This document shows, one piece after another, positions 9,074 through 18,155 of a stretch of DNA of 64,000 bases. Within the stretch, counting starts at the first letter, position 1, and each line of letters opens with the position of its first letter. Source of the stretch: an uncultured Winogradskyella sp. (GTDB lineage Bacteria; Bacteroidota; Bacteroidia; Flavobacteriales; Flavobacteriaceae); assembly GCF_947496485.1 (NCBI RefSeq), contig NZ_CANMCZ010000003.1, positions 310,001 through 374,000 of the forward strand, in the 5' to 3' direction. The position numbers and the translations under genes are program-made. Under the pieces are notes generated by a model. It was not told the DNA's origin. It did no database searches and saw only the letters and a list, made by a program, of their open reading frames with translations.

Positions 9074-9119
9074 ACATGATAAAAGTCATGTTTTAAAAAA
9101 AGGTTCAGCTTTATTTTTG
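9074..9119 (+). promoter_or_regulatory. Fnr-type operator plus -7 box for the cco operon
   Basis: Operator core ATGATAAAAGTCAT at 9076-9089, preceded by AC and followed by GTTTTA. The -7 box TATTTTTG at 9112-9119 matches the consensus fully and lies 20 bp before the ccoS ATG. Centre-to-centre distance is 33 bp. No good -33 box (TTTG) is present at the normal spacing, as expected for an activator-dependent promoter. Confidence 0.78.
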
Positions 9120-9139
9120 AGCCATAACTTCAAATAGGT

Positions 9140-9325
9140 ATGAGTGTTATATACATTGTTTTAACGGTTAGCGTCATTGTTGGCATAGCTTTTTTCATCA
9201 TTTTTTTATTGGCTGTAAAATCTGGTCAATATGATGATAGCTATACACCATCGGTGCGCATGCTGTTTGAAGACGAACTCGTAAAAGAAGAATTAAAAGA
9301 ATCAATAAATACAAAAACTGACTAA
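9140..9325 (+). CDS. ccoS: cbb3-type cytochrome oxidase assembly protein CcoS
   Basis: A 61-residue protein with one N-terminal membrane segment (about residues 4-26) followed by AVKSGQYDD, the short hydrophilic tail typical of CcoS/FixS. CcoS works with CcoI in supplying copper and maturing the oxidase in the inner membrane. It is first in the operon, directly after the Fnr-regulated promoter and 10 bp before ccoNO. The size and the conserved KSGQYDD stretch make the call secure despite its shortness. Confidence 0.9.
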   Translation: MSVIYIVLTVSVIVGIAFFIIFLLAVKSGQYDDSYTPSVRMLFEDELVKEELKESINTKTD

Positions 9326-9335
9326 TACAATAAAT

Positions 9336-11540
9336 ATGGAAATGCAACAATTCTATTACGATAATAAAATCGTTAAAAAATTCCTTTACGCCACCATTCT
9401 TTGGGGAGTTGTTGGGATGCTTGTAGGTCTAATTCTGGCCTTTATGTTTCTATTCCCAAATATGACCGACGGTATTTCGTGGTTAAGTTTTGGGCGTTTA
9501 AGACCATTACACACCAATGCAGTGATTTTTGCCTTTGTAGGTAATGCCATATTTGCAGGTGTTTATTACTCTCTACAGCGTCTTTTAAAAGCTAGAATGT
9601 TCAGCGATATGCTGAGCAATTTTAATTTTTGGGCTTGGCAATTACTTATTGTTGGTGCAGCAATTACATTACCATTAGGCTATACTACGTCTAAAGAATA
9701 TGCAGAGTTAGAATGGCCTTTTGACATCGCTATTGCTCTAATTTGGGTAGCTTTTGGTGTGAACATGATTGGTACTATTCTTAAACGTCGTCAAAGACAC
9801 TTATATGTTGCTATTTGGTTTTATTTGGCAACATTTGTTACTGTTGCAGTACTTCATATTTTTAATAGTTTAGAATTACCGGTTAGTGGCCTTAAGAGTT
9901 ATTCCGTTTATGCAGGTGTACAAGATGCATTAGTACAATGGTGGTATGGACATAATGCGGTTGCATTTTTCCTAACGACACCATTCCTTGGCTTAATGTA
10001 CTATTTTGTGCCAAAAGCTGCTAATAGGCCTGTTTATTCATATAGATTATCTATAGTGCATTTCTGGTCATTGATATTTATATATATCTGGGCAGGACCT
10101 CACCATTTATTATACACAGCTTTACCAGAATGGGCTCAACATTTAGGTGTTGCGTTCTCAGTAATGCTTATTGCTCCTTCTTGGGGAGGTATGATAAACG
10201 GATTGTTAACCTTACGTGGAGCATGGGATAAAGTTCGTACAGATCCTGTTTTAAAATTTATGGTCGTGGCTATTACTGGTTATGGTATGGCAACATTTGA
10301 AGGGCCTATGTTATCACTTAAAAATGTTAACGCCATTGCTCATTTTACCGATTGGATTATTGCACACGTGCATGTCGGTGCACTAGCATGGAATGGATTT
10401 TTAGCGTTTGGTATGATCTACTGGTTAATCCCTCGATTGTTCAAAACCAAACTACATTCTGTGGGCTTAGCTAACTTACATTTCTGGATAGGCACTTTGG
10501 GTATTCTCTTATATGCATTACCTATGTATGTCGCTGGTTTCACTCAAGCAAGTATGTGGAAACAATTTAGACCAGACGGTAACTTATTTTATGGTAACTT
10601 TTTGGAAACAGTAACCGAAATAATGCCAATGTACTGGATGAGAGCTATTGGAGGTACACTCTACATTACTGGTATGCTTATTCTAGTTTACAATGTTATT
10701 ATGACCGTTGTAAGATCTAATTCTAAAGTTACAGATGAATTGGCAGAAGCACCAGCTTTGCAGCGCGTATCTAAGCGCAGAGTTGCTGGAGAAGGATGGC
10801 ATACTTGGTTAGAACGTAAGCCAGTTTTATTAACTATATATGCTACAGTAGCTATTTTAATTGGCGGTATCGTTCAGATTATCCCAACAATAGTTGTTAA
10901 ATCGAATATTCCAACTATAAGTAGTGTGAAACCCTATACACCTTTAGAATTAGAGGGACGTGACCTATACATTAGAGAAGGTTGTGTTGGCTGTCATTCA
11001 CAAATGATTCGTCCATTTAGAAGTGAGGTAGAACGTTATGGAGAATATTCCAAGGCTGGTGAATTCGTTTATGACCATCCTTTCCTTTGGGGAAGTAAAA
11101 GAACTGGTCCAGATTTACATCGTGTTGGTGGTAAGTATTTAGACTCTTGGCACTTTAAACATATGTATGATCCACAACAGATGTCTACAGGTTCTATAAT
11201 GCCTGCATATCAGTGGCTAATCAGAGATGAGCTAGACAAATCAATGACAGAAAAGAAAATGGAAGTGATGGTAACATTGGGTGTTCCTTATTCCGAAGAA
11301 GAGATAGTAAACGCTCAAGATTTAATGAATGTACAATCAGAAGCCATTGTAAAAAATCTGATAGAGGATCCTGATTTAGCAGAATCTTTCGAAAGAAGTA
11401 AACAAGAAGCCTTGGCCGCTGGTGAAGATTATGTAGAAATGAAAGACCGAGAAATTGTTGCTCTAATTGCGTATTTGCAACGTTTAGGAACAGATATAAA
11501 AGTGAAAGATATAGCTAACGAAACCGCTCAAAACCAATAA
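9336..11540 (+). CDS. ccoNO: Fused CcoN-CcoO subunit of cbb3 cytochrome c oxidase
   Basis: A 734-residue fusion of two subunits that are separate in proteobacteria. Residues 1-500 are the multi-span haem-copper catalytic subunit. Visible ligands include WWYGHNAVAFF, the copper-B histidine pair in AGPHHLLY, and HVHVGALAWNG. After a further membrane segment (about 500-525, ATVAILIGGIVQIIPTIVV) comes the periplasmic monohaem cytochrome CcoO with CVGCH at 550-554 and the MIRPF/GPDLHRVGGKY signatures. It reduces oxygen at low concentration and pumps protons. The fused form is known in Bacteroidota. Only four bases separate it from ccoQ. Confidence 0.95.
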   Translation: MEMQQFYYDNKIVKKFLYATILWGVVGMLVGLILAFMFLFPNMTDGISWLSFGRLRPLHTNAVIFAFVGNAIFAGVYYSLQRLLKARMFSDMLSNFNFWAWQLLIVGAAITLPLGYTTSKEYAELEWPFDIAIALIWVAFGVNMIGTILKRRQRHLYVAIWFYLATFVTVAVLHIFNSLELPVSGLKSYSVYAGVQDALVQWWYGHNAVAFFLTTPFLGLMYYFVPKAANRPVYSYRLSIVHFWSLIFIYIWAGPHHLLYTALPEWAQHLGVAFSVMLIAPSWGGMINGLLTLRGAWDKVRTDPVLKFMVVAITGYGMATFEGPMLSLKNVNAIAHFTDWIIAHVHVGALAWNGFLAFGMIYWLIPRLFKTKLHSVGLANLHFWIGTLGILLYALPMYVAGFTQASMWKQFRPDGNLFYGNFLETVTEIMPMYWMRAIGGTLYITGMLILVYNVIMTVVRSNSKVTDELAEAPALQRVSKRRVAGEGWHTWLERKPVLLTIYATVAILIGGIVQIIPTIVVKSNIPTISSVKPYTPLELEGRDLYIREGCVGCHSQMIRPFRSEVERYGEYSKAGEFVYDHPFLWGSKRTGPDLHRVGGKYLDSWHFKHMYDPQQMSTGSIMPAYQWLIRDELDKSMTEKKMEVMVTLGVPYSEEEIVNAQDLMNVQSEAIVKNLIEDPDLAESFERSKQEALAAGEDYVEMKDREIVALIAYLQRLGTDIKVKDIANETAQNQ

Positions 11541-11544
11541 TATT

Positions 11545-11730
11545 ATGCTGAAATTTGTAAAAAATCATATGGAAAGTATCACTGGCATAGAAATCTATCC
11601 TTTGATCTCACTATTAATATTCTTCATCTTTTTTGTAGCCTTATTTTATTGGGTCATAACGGCGAAAAAAGAATACATCACTACTGTTAGTAATTTACCT
11701 TTAGACAATCAAAACGAAACATTATCATGA
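11545..11730 (+). CDS. ccoQ: Small cbb3 oxidase subunit CcoQ-like
   Basis: A 61-residue one-pass protein: MLKFVKNHMESITGIEIYPL, then a membrane segment (about 18-38) and a short polar tail (TAKKEYI). The position between ccoNO and ccoP, the size and the topology fit CcoQ, which stabilises the oxidase. The sequence is poorly conserved, so the assignment rests largely on context. Its stop overlaps the ccoP start (ATGA), giving tight translational coupling. Confidence 0.8.
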   Translation: MLKFVKNHMESITGIEIYPLISLLIFFIFFVALFYWVITAKKEYITTVSNLPLDNQNETLS

Positions 11731-12710
11731 GACATTTAATTCCATCATACATAAGAGTGCCTGTTGTGTTTTTAGCCATAGTAGGTCTCGTAGAATATTT
11801 TATCGAATCTGGTGATCAACCTGCATTTATGGAGCAACCAATAATCCTCTTGTTCTTGCTTTTAGTACTGCTTGTACTTCTAGCTATTGAGGGTATAGTA
11901 GGCTCAATGGATAATATCTTATATCAAAGTTTAGACGAAGAAGCCAAGGCAAGATATGATGCTAAAAAAGAAGCTCCATCTAAATTAGTCTCATGGGTTA
12001 GTAACATCTACAAAAAACTTGTTGGTGGTAAACCTATTGAAGAAGAGGGTGAAATTATTTTAGACCACAACTACGATGGTATAAAAGAATTAGACAACAA
12101 TCTACCTCCATGGTGGGTATATAGTTTCTATTTAACGATAATTTTTGGTGTTGTCTATATGATCCGTTACCATGTATTGAATGCCGATGATCAATTTGTA
12201 GAATACGAAATAGAATATGCAGAGGCCAATAGAGCGATTGAAGAACATTTAAAAAATGCAAAAAATCTTGTTGATGTAAATACTGTTGAAGTATTGACTG
12301 AGGCTTCTGACTTAAATGCAGGAAAAGGCATTTACGAAGGCAAATGTGTTGCGTGCCATAGAAATGATGGTGGTGGCGGAATTGGACCCAATCTAACAGA
12401 TGAACATTGGATTTTAGGAGGTGGCATTAAAAATGTCTTTAGAACAATCTCTGAAGGTGGTCGAGACGGTAAAGGTATGGTGTCATGGAAAAAAGAAGGG
12501 TTAACACCTTTGGAAATGGCTCAGGTTGCCAGTTATGTTTTAGAATTTCAAGGTACAACACCAGGAGATGGAGCTAAAAAAGCCGAAGGTGAAATTTGGG
12601 TGGACGAATCCGCTACTGAAACTGATGCTATTGACGAAAACACAGAAGAAAAATCAATCGAAGACACTGTTGAAACTGAAGAGGCTACTTCCGTAGTTTC
12701 AAATGACTAA
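11727..12710 (+). CDS. ccoP: cbb3 oxidase cytochrome subunit CcoP, single-haem form
   Basis: A 327-residue membrane-anchored cytochrome. Two N-terminal membrane segments (about 8-25 and 32-60) are followed by the FixP-type segment DHNYDGIKELDNNLPPWW with another helix (about 130-147). One class I cytochrome c domain (about 193-275) carries CVACH at 207-211 and an axial-methionine region GKGMVSW. Proteobacterial CcoP usually has two CxxCH haem sites; only one is present here. The C-terminal 45 residues are acidic, Thr/Glu-rich and low-complexity. It passes electrons to CcoO/CcoN. The start overlaps ccoQ by four bases. Confidence 0.92.
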   Translation: MRHLIPSYIRVPVVFLAIVGLVEYFIESGDQPAFMEQPIILLFLLLVLLVLLAIEGIVGSMDNILYQSLDEEAKARYDAKKEAPSKLVSWVSNIYKKLVGGKPIEEEGEIILDHNYDGIKELDNNLPPWWVYSFYLTIIFGVVYMIRYHVLNADDQFVEYEIEYAEANRAIEEHLKNAKNLVDVNTVEVLTEASDLNAGKGIYEGKCVACHRNDGGGGIGPNLTDEHWILGGGIKNVFRTISEGGRDGKGMVSWKKEGLTPLEMAQVASYVLEFQGTTPGDGAKKAEGEIWVDESATETDAIDENTEEKSIEDTVETEEATSVVSND

Positions 12711-12741
12711 CACTAGAACGTAAACAGTAAACTGTCCCAAA

Positions 12742-14166
12742 ATGGAAACACCATCAAACGAAGTTTTTAGAGATTCCATTGGCACCATCGATGAAGAAGG
12801 TAAACGCAGTTGGATATTTCCTAAAAAACCTTCAGGTTATTTTTACAAAAAGCGAAAACTAGTAAGCTATATATTATTAGCATTCTTATTCGCTGCGCCA
12901 TTCGTAAAAATCAACGGTAACCAGTTTCTATTGTTTAATGTTTTAGAACGACGATTCAATATATTTAGTTTTCCTTTTTGGCCACAAGACTTCCATTTAT
13001 TCGTGATTTCCATGATAATTGGTGTCGTATTCATTACACTATTTACAGTAGGATTCGGTCGTATATTTTGTGGTTGGATTTGCCCACAGACCATCTTTAT
13101 GGAAATGGTCTTTAGACGCATCGAATATTGGATTGATGGCGATAGAAATAAGCAAATCCGACTAAAACGACAAAAATGGGATGGCGAAAAAATAAGAAAG
13201 CGCCTTTTAAAGTGGTTTATCTTTTTAGTAGTATCATTTTTAATTGCCAATGTCTTTTTGGCGTATTTGATAGGTGGTGACAAACTACTTAACTATATAA
13301 CGGATGGACCTTTTGAACATATGAGTACTTTAATCCCTTTGCTCATTTTCACAGGAGTTTTCTACTTTATTTTTGCATGGTTTAGGGAACAAGTCTGCAT
13401 CATAGCATGTCCTTACGGACGTTTACAGGGAGTACTTTTGGATACTAAATCTGTAGTCGTTGCTTATGATCATAAACGAGGTGAGGGTGAAAGTGGAAGA
13501 AAAAAGTTTAGAAAAAACGAAGATAGAGCTGCACTTGGTCATGGAGATTGTATTGATTGTTTTCAATGCGTACATGTATGTCCAACTGGCATTGACATAA
13601 GAAACGGTACACAATTAGAGTGTGTAAATTGCACAGCTTGTATTGATGAGTGCGACAATATTATGGAAAAGATTAATCTTCCTAAAGGATTAATACGTTA
13701 TGCAAGTGAAGAAAATATAGAAAAGAAAACGCCATTTAAACTGACCGCTAGAATGAAAGGCTATATTGCCGTATTGATAATTCTAATTGGAGTCTTAGGC
13801 GGAATGCTTGCACTAAGAAATGATATTGAAGCACGTATTTTAAGATTACCTGGTCAATCCTATGAACAGAAAGAGGACAATATGATTAGTAATGTGTACA
13901 CCTATAAACTTGTAAATAAGACCTCCAACACTATTGAAAATGTAAGCTTTAAAATAAGAGGTACAGAAGGTGAAATAAAACTGGTCTCAGTTACGGACGA
14001 GTTTAAAATTAAAGCACAAGGTATAGCAGAAGGTACATTGTTTATTGAATTGAAACGGAGTAATTTATCTGGCGATAAGAATAAACTAAGGATAGATGTT
14101 TATAGTAATGACAAATTAATTGAAACGACTACCGTTGGCTTTTTAGGACCTAGAAATTATAATTAA
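12742..14166 (+). CDS. ccoG: CcoG/FixG ferredoxin-like membrane protein
   Basis: A 474-residue protein with several membrane segments, a CGWICPQ motif (C110, C114), CIIACPYGR near 215-225, and a duplicated 4Fe-4S ferredoxin module near 268-305 (DCIDCFQCVHVCP and ECVNCTACIDEC). The C-terminal 100 residues form an Ig-like extracytoplasmic domain. CcoG reduces or handles copper during cbb3 oxidase assembly. It lies in the oxidase operon, 31 bp after ccoP and 11 bp before ccoH. All expected cysteine clusters are present. Confidence 0.93.
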   Translation: METPSNEVFRDSIGTIDEEGKRSWIFPKKPSGYFYKKRKLVSYILLAFLFAAPFVKINGNQFLLFNVLERRFNIFSFPFWPQDFHLFVISMIIGVVFITLFTVGFGRIFCGWICPQTIFMEMVFRRIEYWIDGDRNKQIRLKRQKWDGEKIRKRLLKWFIFLVVSFLIANVFLAYLIGGDKLLNYITDGPFEHMSTLIPLLIFTGVFYFIFAWFREQVCIIACPYGRLQGVLLDTKSVVVAYDHKRGEGESGRKKFRKNEDRAALGHGDCIDCFQCVHVCPTGIDIRNGTQLECVNCTACIDECDNIMEKINLPKGLIRYASEENIEKKTPFKLTARMKGYIAVLIILIGVLGGMLALRNDIEARILRLPGQSYEQKEDNMISNVYTYKLVNKTSNTIENVSFKIRGTEGEIKLVSVTDEFKIKAQGIAEGTLFIELKRSNLSGDKNKLRIDVYSNDKLIETTTVGFLGPRNYN

Positions 14167-14177
14167 AAAGAATTGTT

Positions 14178-14624
14178 ATGAAAATTAATTGGGGAACAGC
14201 AATCGTTATAGCATTTGTAGGCTTTATTGGCTTTATCATGTACTTTGTTATTAGCATGGCCACAGATGATAAGTACGACCATGATTTAGTTGTTGAAGAT
14301 TACTACAAACAAGAATTGAAATTTCAAAAAGATATTGATAAAGAAACAAATTCAAAATCATTAAACGCTAACATATCTTGGAAAAGGACCAAGGATGGTA
14401 TTGTTATTGAATTTCCAAAAGATTTAGACATTAAAGCTATTGAAGGCAAAGTGTTCCTATACAGACCATCTAATAAGCACCTAGATCTCGAAATACCAAT
14501 TTCGTTATCTAATCACAATTTGCTCATACCTGACAAACGTTTGTTAGATGGTCGTTGGAACATAAAAATAGATTGGATATACAAAGGTAATTCCTATCTC
14601 TACAAAAAGGAAATAATGTATTAA
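14178..14624 (+). CDS. ccoH: CcoH/FixH family protein
   Basis: A 148-residue protein with an N-terminal membrane segment (about 7-27, AIVIAFVGFIGFIMYFVISM) and the FixH-like stretch YDHDLVVEDYYKQELKFQKDI. A periplasmic beta domain follows. FixH/CcoH interacts with CcoP and helps cbb3 oxidase assembly. It sits 11 bp after ccoG and one base before the next gene. Confidence 0.88.
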   Translation: MKINWGTAIVIAFVGFIGFIMYFVISMATDDKYDHDLVVEDYYKQELKFQKDIDKETNSKSLNANISWKRTKDGIVIEFPKDLDIKAIEGKVFLYRPSNKHLDLEIPISLSNHNLLIPDKRLLDGRWNIKIDWIYKGNSYLYKKEIMY

Positions 14625-14625
14625 T

Positions 14626-15327
14626 ATGTTAATCTCTGCTTTTATATTAGGCTTATTAGGAAGTTTGCATTGTGTTGGTATGTGCGGACCAATTGCCTTT
14701 ATGTTACCAGTAGATCGTTCCAATACCTTAAAAAAAATAAGTCAAATCAGTATCTATCACTTCGGTAGATTACTAGCTTACAGTATAATTGGTTTGGTGT
14801 TTGGGTTAGTAGGTAAAAGCCTCTATATCTTTGGTATACAACAGCAATTATCTATAGCCATAGGAATCTTTATGATTATTCTTGTCATCATTCCTTATAA
14901 AACTATTGGTAAGTATAACCTATCAAAACCTTTAAATAAACTCATTTCTAAAGTAAAGACTAATTTAGGACAGGCATTAAAAAAGAAAACAGCCGATACA
15001 TTTTTAACTATTGGATTTCTTAATGGATTTTTACCATGCGGCCTAGTTTATATGGCGGTTTTCGGTGCTGTAGCTACTGGAAGTCTTTTTCAAGGAAGCC
15101 TTTATATGGTATTCTTTGGACTAGGTACTATTCCTTTAATGACTACAGCTATTTATTTAGGTAAGTTTTTAAATAGTACTGTAAAACAAAGAATTCAAAA
15201 AGCAATTCCTGTATTTGTGGTTCTTATTGGTGTTTTGTTTATTCTTCGTGGGTTAGGATTAGGAATTCCTTACATCTCTCCTGCCCCAATAGTTGAAATA
15301 GCTTCGAGTGCTATAGATTGTCATTAA
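14626..15327 (+). CDS. TauE/SafE-like membrane protein of the cbb3 operon
   Basis: A 233-residue protein with about six membrane segments. The N-terminal LLGSLHCVGMCGP carries a conserved Cys pair (C16, C20), and the repeated half begins FLNGFLPCGLVYMA. This is the DsbD-like/'sulfite exporter TauE/SafE' (UreH-like) family often encoded at the end of cco operons in Bacteroidota, where a role in copper or thiol-redox handling for oxidase maturation is suspected. Start and preceding stop are one base apart. The substrate is not known from sequence. Confidence 0.82.
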   Translation: MLISAFILGLLGSLHCVGMCGPIAFMLPVDRSNTLKKISQISIYHFGRLLAYSIIGLVFGLVGKSLYIFGIQQQLSIAIGIFMIILVIIPYKTIGKYNLSKPLNKLISKVKTNLGQALKKKTADTFLTIGFLNGFLPCGLVYMAVFGAVATGSLFQGSLYMVFFGLGTIPLMTTAIYLGKFLNSTVKQRIQKAIPVFVVLIGVLFILRGLGLGIPYISPAPIVEIASSAIDCH

Positions 15328-15368
15328 TATTTTATATTAGACCTTTCGTTTAATATTCATTAATACAA

Positions 15369-15857
15369 ATGACAAATACCAATCGTACTTATTCCCCAAA
15401 AGGTATCATCAAAACTTTAACTATACTACATTATGCTTACTGCGTTGCCACATTAATTTTTGGAATTATTGCAATTTTTATCACAGAAAATGGGACTATG
15501 AATTTTTCGGATACAGAAGATATATTCTTTTACCTTGTACCTGGTTTTGCTATAGTCTTAGCTTTTATGAGTAACCTTGTTTTTCAACAAAACTTAAAAA
15601 GGGTTCAGCAAAAATCAACACTAAAAGAAAAACTTGTTCATTATCAGTCTAGTAGAATTATTAGATATGCTATGCTAGAAGCACCAGCATTCTTTGCCAT
15701 CGTCATCTTTATAATTACGAGTAATCAATTATATCTAATTATTGCTATAATAATGCTAACTTATTTATTTCTATTAAGGCCAACTAAGCTTATTATAAGA
15801 GAGGATTTAGATCTCAATTCGAAACAAGAACTAGAATTTCGTGAAGCTTTAAACTAA
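15369..15857 (+). CDS. Four-pass membrane protein, unknown function
   Basis: A 162-residue protein with about four membrane segments (near 15-37, 52-70, 95-112, 116-135) and a basic N-terminus. No cysteine pair, haem ligand or catalytic motif is seen. It follows the TauE/SafE-like gene by 41 bp on the same strand and precedes a hairpin terminator, so it is probably the last gene of the oxidase transcript. I do not recognise a characterised family. Confidence 0.7.
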   Translation: MTNTNRTYSPKGIIKTLTILHYAYCVATLIFGIIAIFITENGTMNFSDTEDIFFYLVPGFAIVLAFMSNLVFQQNLKRVQQKSTLKEKLVHYQSSRIIRYAMLEAPAFFAIVIFIITSNQLYLIIAIIMLTYLFLLRPTKLIIREDLDLNSKQELEFREALN

Positions 15858-15858
15858 A

Positions 15859-15890
15859 AAAACGCCAAAGAAACAAATCTTTGACGTTTT
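15859..15890. terminator. Intrinsic terminator ending the cco transcript
   Basis: Arms 15859-15871 (AAAACGCCAAAGA) and 15878-15890 (TCTTTGACGTTTT) pair with one mismatch around a six-base loop. It stands between convergent genes and has A/T runs on both sides. Confidence 0.75.
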
Positions 15891-15928
15891 AAATTGATGA
15901 TAAAACACTAACTAATAAACATCAAAAA

Positions 15929-16762
15929 TTATATTTTAAAAGTCATTACAGGCAATGTAGAATGATTAGCTAGATCTTCCGAAATACTGCCTTCAAAGAA
16001 ATGTGCTAAACCTTTTCTTCCGTGTGTCGCTACAGCAATAACGTCTGCACCAATAACGTTGGCAAAATTTAAAATTCCCTTTTCTATAGAATAATCTGAA
16101 ACCACATTTACGCTTGGTAAATTTTCTAAATCTCCATCTGCCTTTCTTAAAAAGTCTGATACACGCTTATCTATTTCAGAAGAACTTCTAAAGCTTCCAT
16201 CAGGAGCATTTACATAGACCAGGTGCATCTTTACCCCAAGCATATCAAGAGTCCTTTTAGCATTTAAATATGGAGCAACTGCTTCGTCAGAAAAATCGCT
16301 GGCAAATACTCCATTTTCAAATTCCATCAAAATCGGATTGTGCTTTATCACTAAAACAGGTATATCCGAATGGCGCACCACCTTTTCAGTATTTGAACCT
16401 ATTAACACCTCCTTTATACCACTAGCACCATGAGATCCCATGACGACAAGATTAGCATCATGCTCATTAGCAACGTCGTTAACTTCACTCCAAACTTTAA
16501 AATGTTTTACAATAGGAGTTAGTTTAATATCCTCTAAATAAGGTTTGTCTAAAAATTGATCAAACTTTTTCTCAGCCAATTTTAAGTAAAATACAGCCTC
16601 TTCACTTAGTGCATCACTTCCTGCAGTTAAAATGGCATTAGACAATTCTAACATGTGCAGAACAATCAGTTCAGAATCATATTTTTTTGCTAAAATAGCT
16701 GCTGCCTCTAAGGCATATTCAGAGTGTTCCGAGAAATCTATTGGTACAATAATTTTTTTCAT
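15929..16762 (-). CDS. Tandem universal stress protein (UspA family)
   Basis: A 277-residue protein with two UspA folds. Residues 1-142 contain KKIIVPIDFSEHSEYA and the ATP-binding pattern GSHGASG-(x8)-GSN. Residues 148-277 contain FASDFSDEAV and THGRKG-(x6)-GSISE. Both nucleotide-binding loops look intact. Tandem Usps bind ATP and serve in persistence under stress such as low oxygen. It lies 11 bp downstream of hemN on the same strand, so it is very likely co-transcribed from the Fnr-type promoter at 18.2 kb. Confidence 0.9.
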   Translation of the reverse strand: MKKIIVPIDFSEHSEYALEAAAILAKKYDSELIVLHMLELSNAILTAGSDALSEEAVFYLKLAEKKFDQFLDKPYLEDIKLTPIVKHFKVWSEVNDVANEHDANLVVMGSHGASGIKEVLIGSNTEKVVRHSDIPVLVIKHNPILMEFENGVFASDFSDEAVAPYLNAKRTLDMLGVKMHLVYVNAPDGSFRSSSEIDKRVSDFLRKADGDLENLPSVNVVSDYSIEKGILNFANVIGADVIAVATHGRKGLAHFFEGSISEDLANHSTLPVMTFKI

Positions 16763-16773
16763 TTTTCGTAGTT

Positions 16774-18138
16774 TTAAATTGTCATTGAAAATAATTGAGT
16801 CTCTGGCTTTTTTCGTTGTAATAATAAATCAAAAGCCATACATATATTTCTGACAAAGGGTTTTCCTTTTTCAGTTATGGTTACTTGTTTTCTTTCAAAC
16901 TCAAGTAAGCCATCTTGTTCAAATTCTTTGAGTTTTATGAGGACTTCTGGTAATTCTTCAAAAACCATATCATTGGTTAACCATGATGTTTTAAAATTAC
17001 ACATTAGATTAAGAATATGCCCTCTTATGATAAGGTCTTCCGTATTCAAAATATGTCCTCTGTAAACCGGAATTATACCTTCTTCAATTAAATGGTAATA
17101 TTCCTCTATAGATTTTACATTTTGAGCAAAACCATACCAGCTATCGCTTATTGAAGACGCTCCTAAACCAATCATAGCTTGGGTTTTAGAAGGTGTATAA
17201 CCCATAAAGTTTCTGTGTAAGGTTTCATTTTGCATGGCTTTATATAATGAATCGCTTTTTAGAGCAAAGTGATCCATACCTATTTCTTTATATCCTACAT
17301 TTTCTAAAATACGTTTTCCGATTTCATATTGTTGACGTTTAGACTCGCCAGAAGGTAAATCAGAATCATTAAAACCGCGTTGTCCATTACCTTTAATCCA
17401 AGGAACATGAGCGTAACTATAAAAAGCAATACGATCTGGTATTAATGTTCCCGTTTTAATAATGGTTTCTATGACATCTTCTTTACTTTGAAAAGGTAAA
17501 CCAAAAATAATATCATGACCAACAGAAGTATAACCTATTTTACGCGCTAATTCTGTGACTCGTTTTACGTTCTCAAAAGGTTGAATGCGATTAATTGCCG
17601 CCTGTACTTTTAAGTTATAATCTTGTACTCCAAAACTAACACGTCTAAAGCCTAAATCGAATAACGTTTGTAAATGTAATTCTGTAGTGTTGTTAGGATG
17701 TCCTTCAAAACTGAATTCGTAATCTTCAGCTATTTCCGAAACTTTCAGCAATTCAGAAATTAAAAATTTTAAATTATCTGGTGAGAAAAATGTCGGTGTT
17801 CCGCCTCCTAAATGCAATTCTTTAATTTTAGGTTTTTCACCTAGCAAATTTCTATAAATACTCCACTCTTTTAATAATGCTTTTATGTAAGGCGATTCTA
17901 CTTCGTGACGTTTAGTGATGCGTTTATGACAACCACAAAATGTACAAAGAGTCTCACAAAATGGTAAGTGTATATACAAACTCAACCCCTCTGAACTATT
18001 ACTTTCAGAAAATGATTGCTTTAAAGACATTTTCCATTGTTGCAACGAAAAGGTATCAATATCCCAATACGGAACCGTTGGATAACTTGTATATCGTGGT
18101 CCAGCAACGTTGTATTTATTAACTAATGAGTGGCACAT
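16774..18138 (-). CDS. hemN: Oxygen-independent coproporphyrinogen III oxidase HemN
   Basis: A radical-SAM enzyme converting coproporphyrinogen III to protoporphyrinogen IX without oxygen. I place the start at the ATG at 18138 (454 residues, close to E. coli HemN), giving MCHSLVNKYNVAGPRYTSYPT. The frame is open to an ATG at 18180, but the mapped -7 box (18156-18163) lies between the two. From the 18138 start, the cluster ligands C61, C65 and C68 are in HLPFCETLCTFCGCHK, followed by LHLGGGTPT. The C-terminal HemN domain is present. Haem supply for a haem-rich cbb3 oxidase fits co-regulation by the Fnr-like protein. Confidence 0.94.
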   Translation of the reverse strand: MCHSLVNKYNVAGPRYTSYPTVPYWDIDTFSLQQWKMSLKQSFSESNSSEGLSLYIHLPFCETLCTFCGCHKRITKRHEVESPYIKALLKEWSIYRNLLGEKPKIKELHLGGGTPTFFSPDNLKFLISELLKVSEIAEDYEFSFEGHPNNTTELHLQTLFDLGFRRVSFGVQDYNLKVQAAINRIQPFENVKRVTELARKIGYTSVGHDIIFGLPFQSKEDVIETIIKTGTLIPDRIAFYSYAHVPWIKGNGQRGFNDSDLPSGESKRQQYEIGKRILENVGYKEIGMDHFALKSDSLYKAMQNETLHRNFMGYTPSKTQAMIGLGASSISDSWYGFAQNVKSIEEYYHLIEEGIIPVYRGHILNTEDLIIRGHILNLMCNFKTSWLTNDMVFEELPEVLIKLKEFEQDGLLEFERKQVTITEKGKPFVRNICMAFDLLLQRKKPETQLFSMTI

Positions 18139-18155
18139 ACTTTTTATTTGATATC

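Noticed and set aside
9073..9092. The palindrome after ccoI as a transcription terminator
   Set aside because: It has 7-bp arms and a following T-run, but the same core occurs at two other promoters where nothing ends, and its 33-bp spacing to a perfect -7 box fits an operator. A minor terminating effect is not excluded.
12867..13283. 138-codon reverse frame inside ccoG
   Set aside because: It lies fully within a well-supported gene, has low-complexity Lys/Asn/Ile composition and no family resemblance; it is a shadow of the forward codons.
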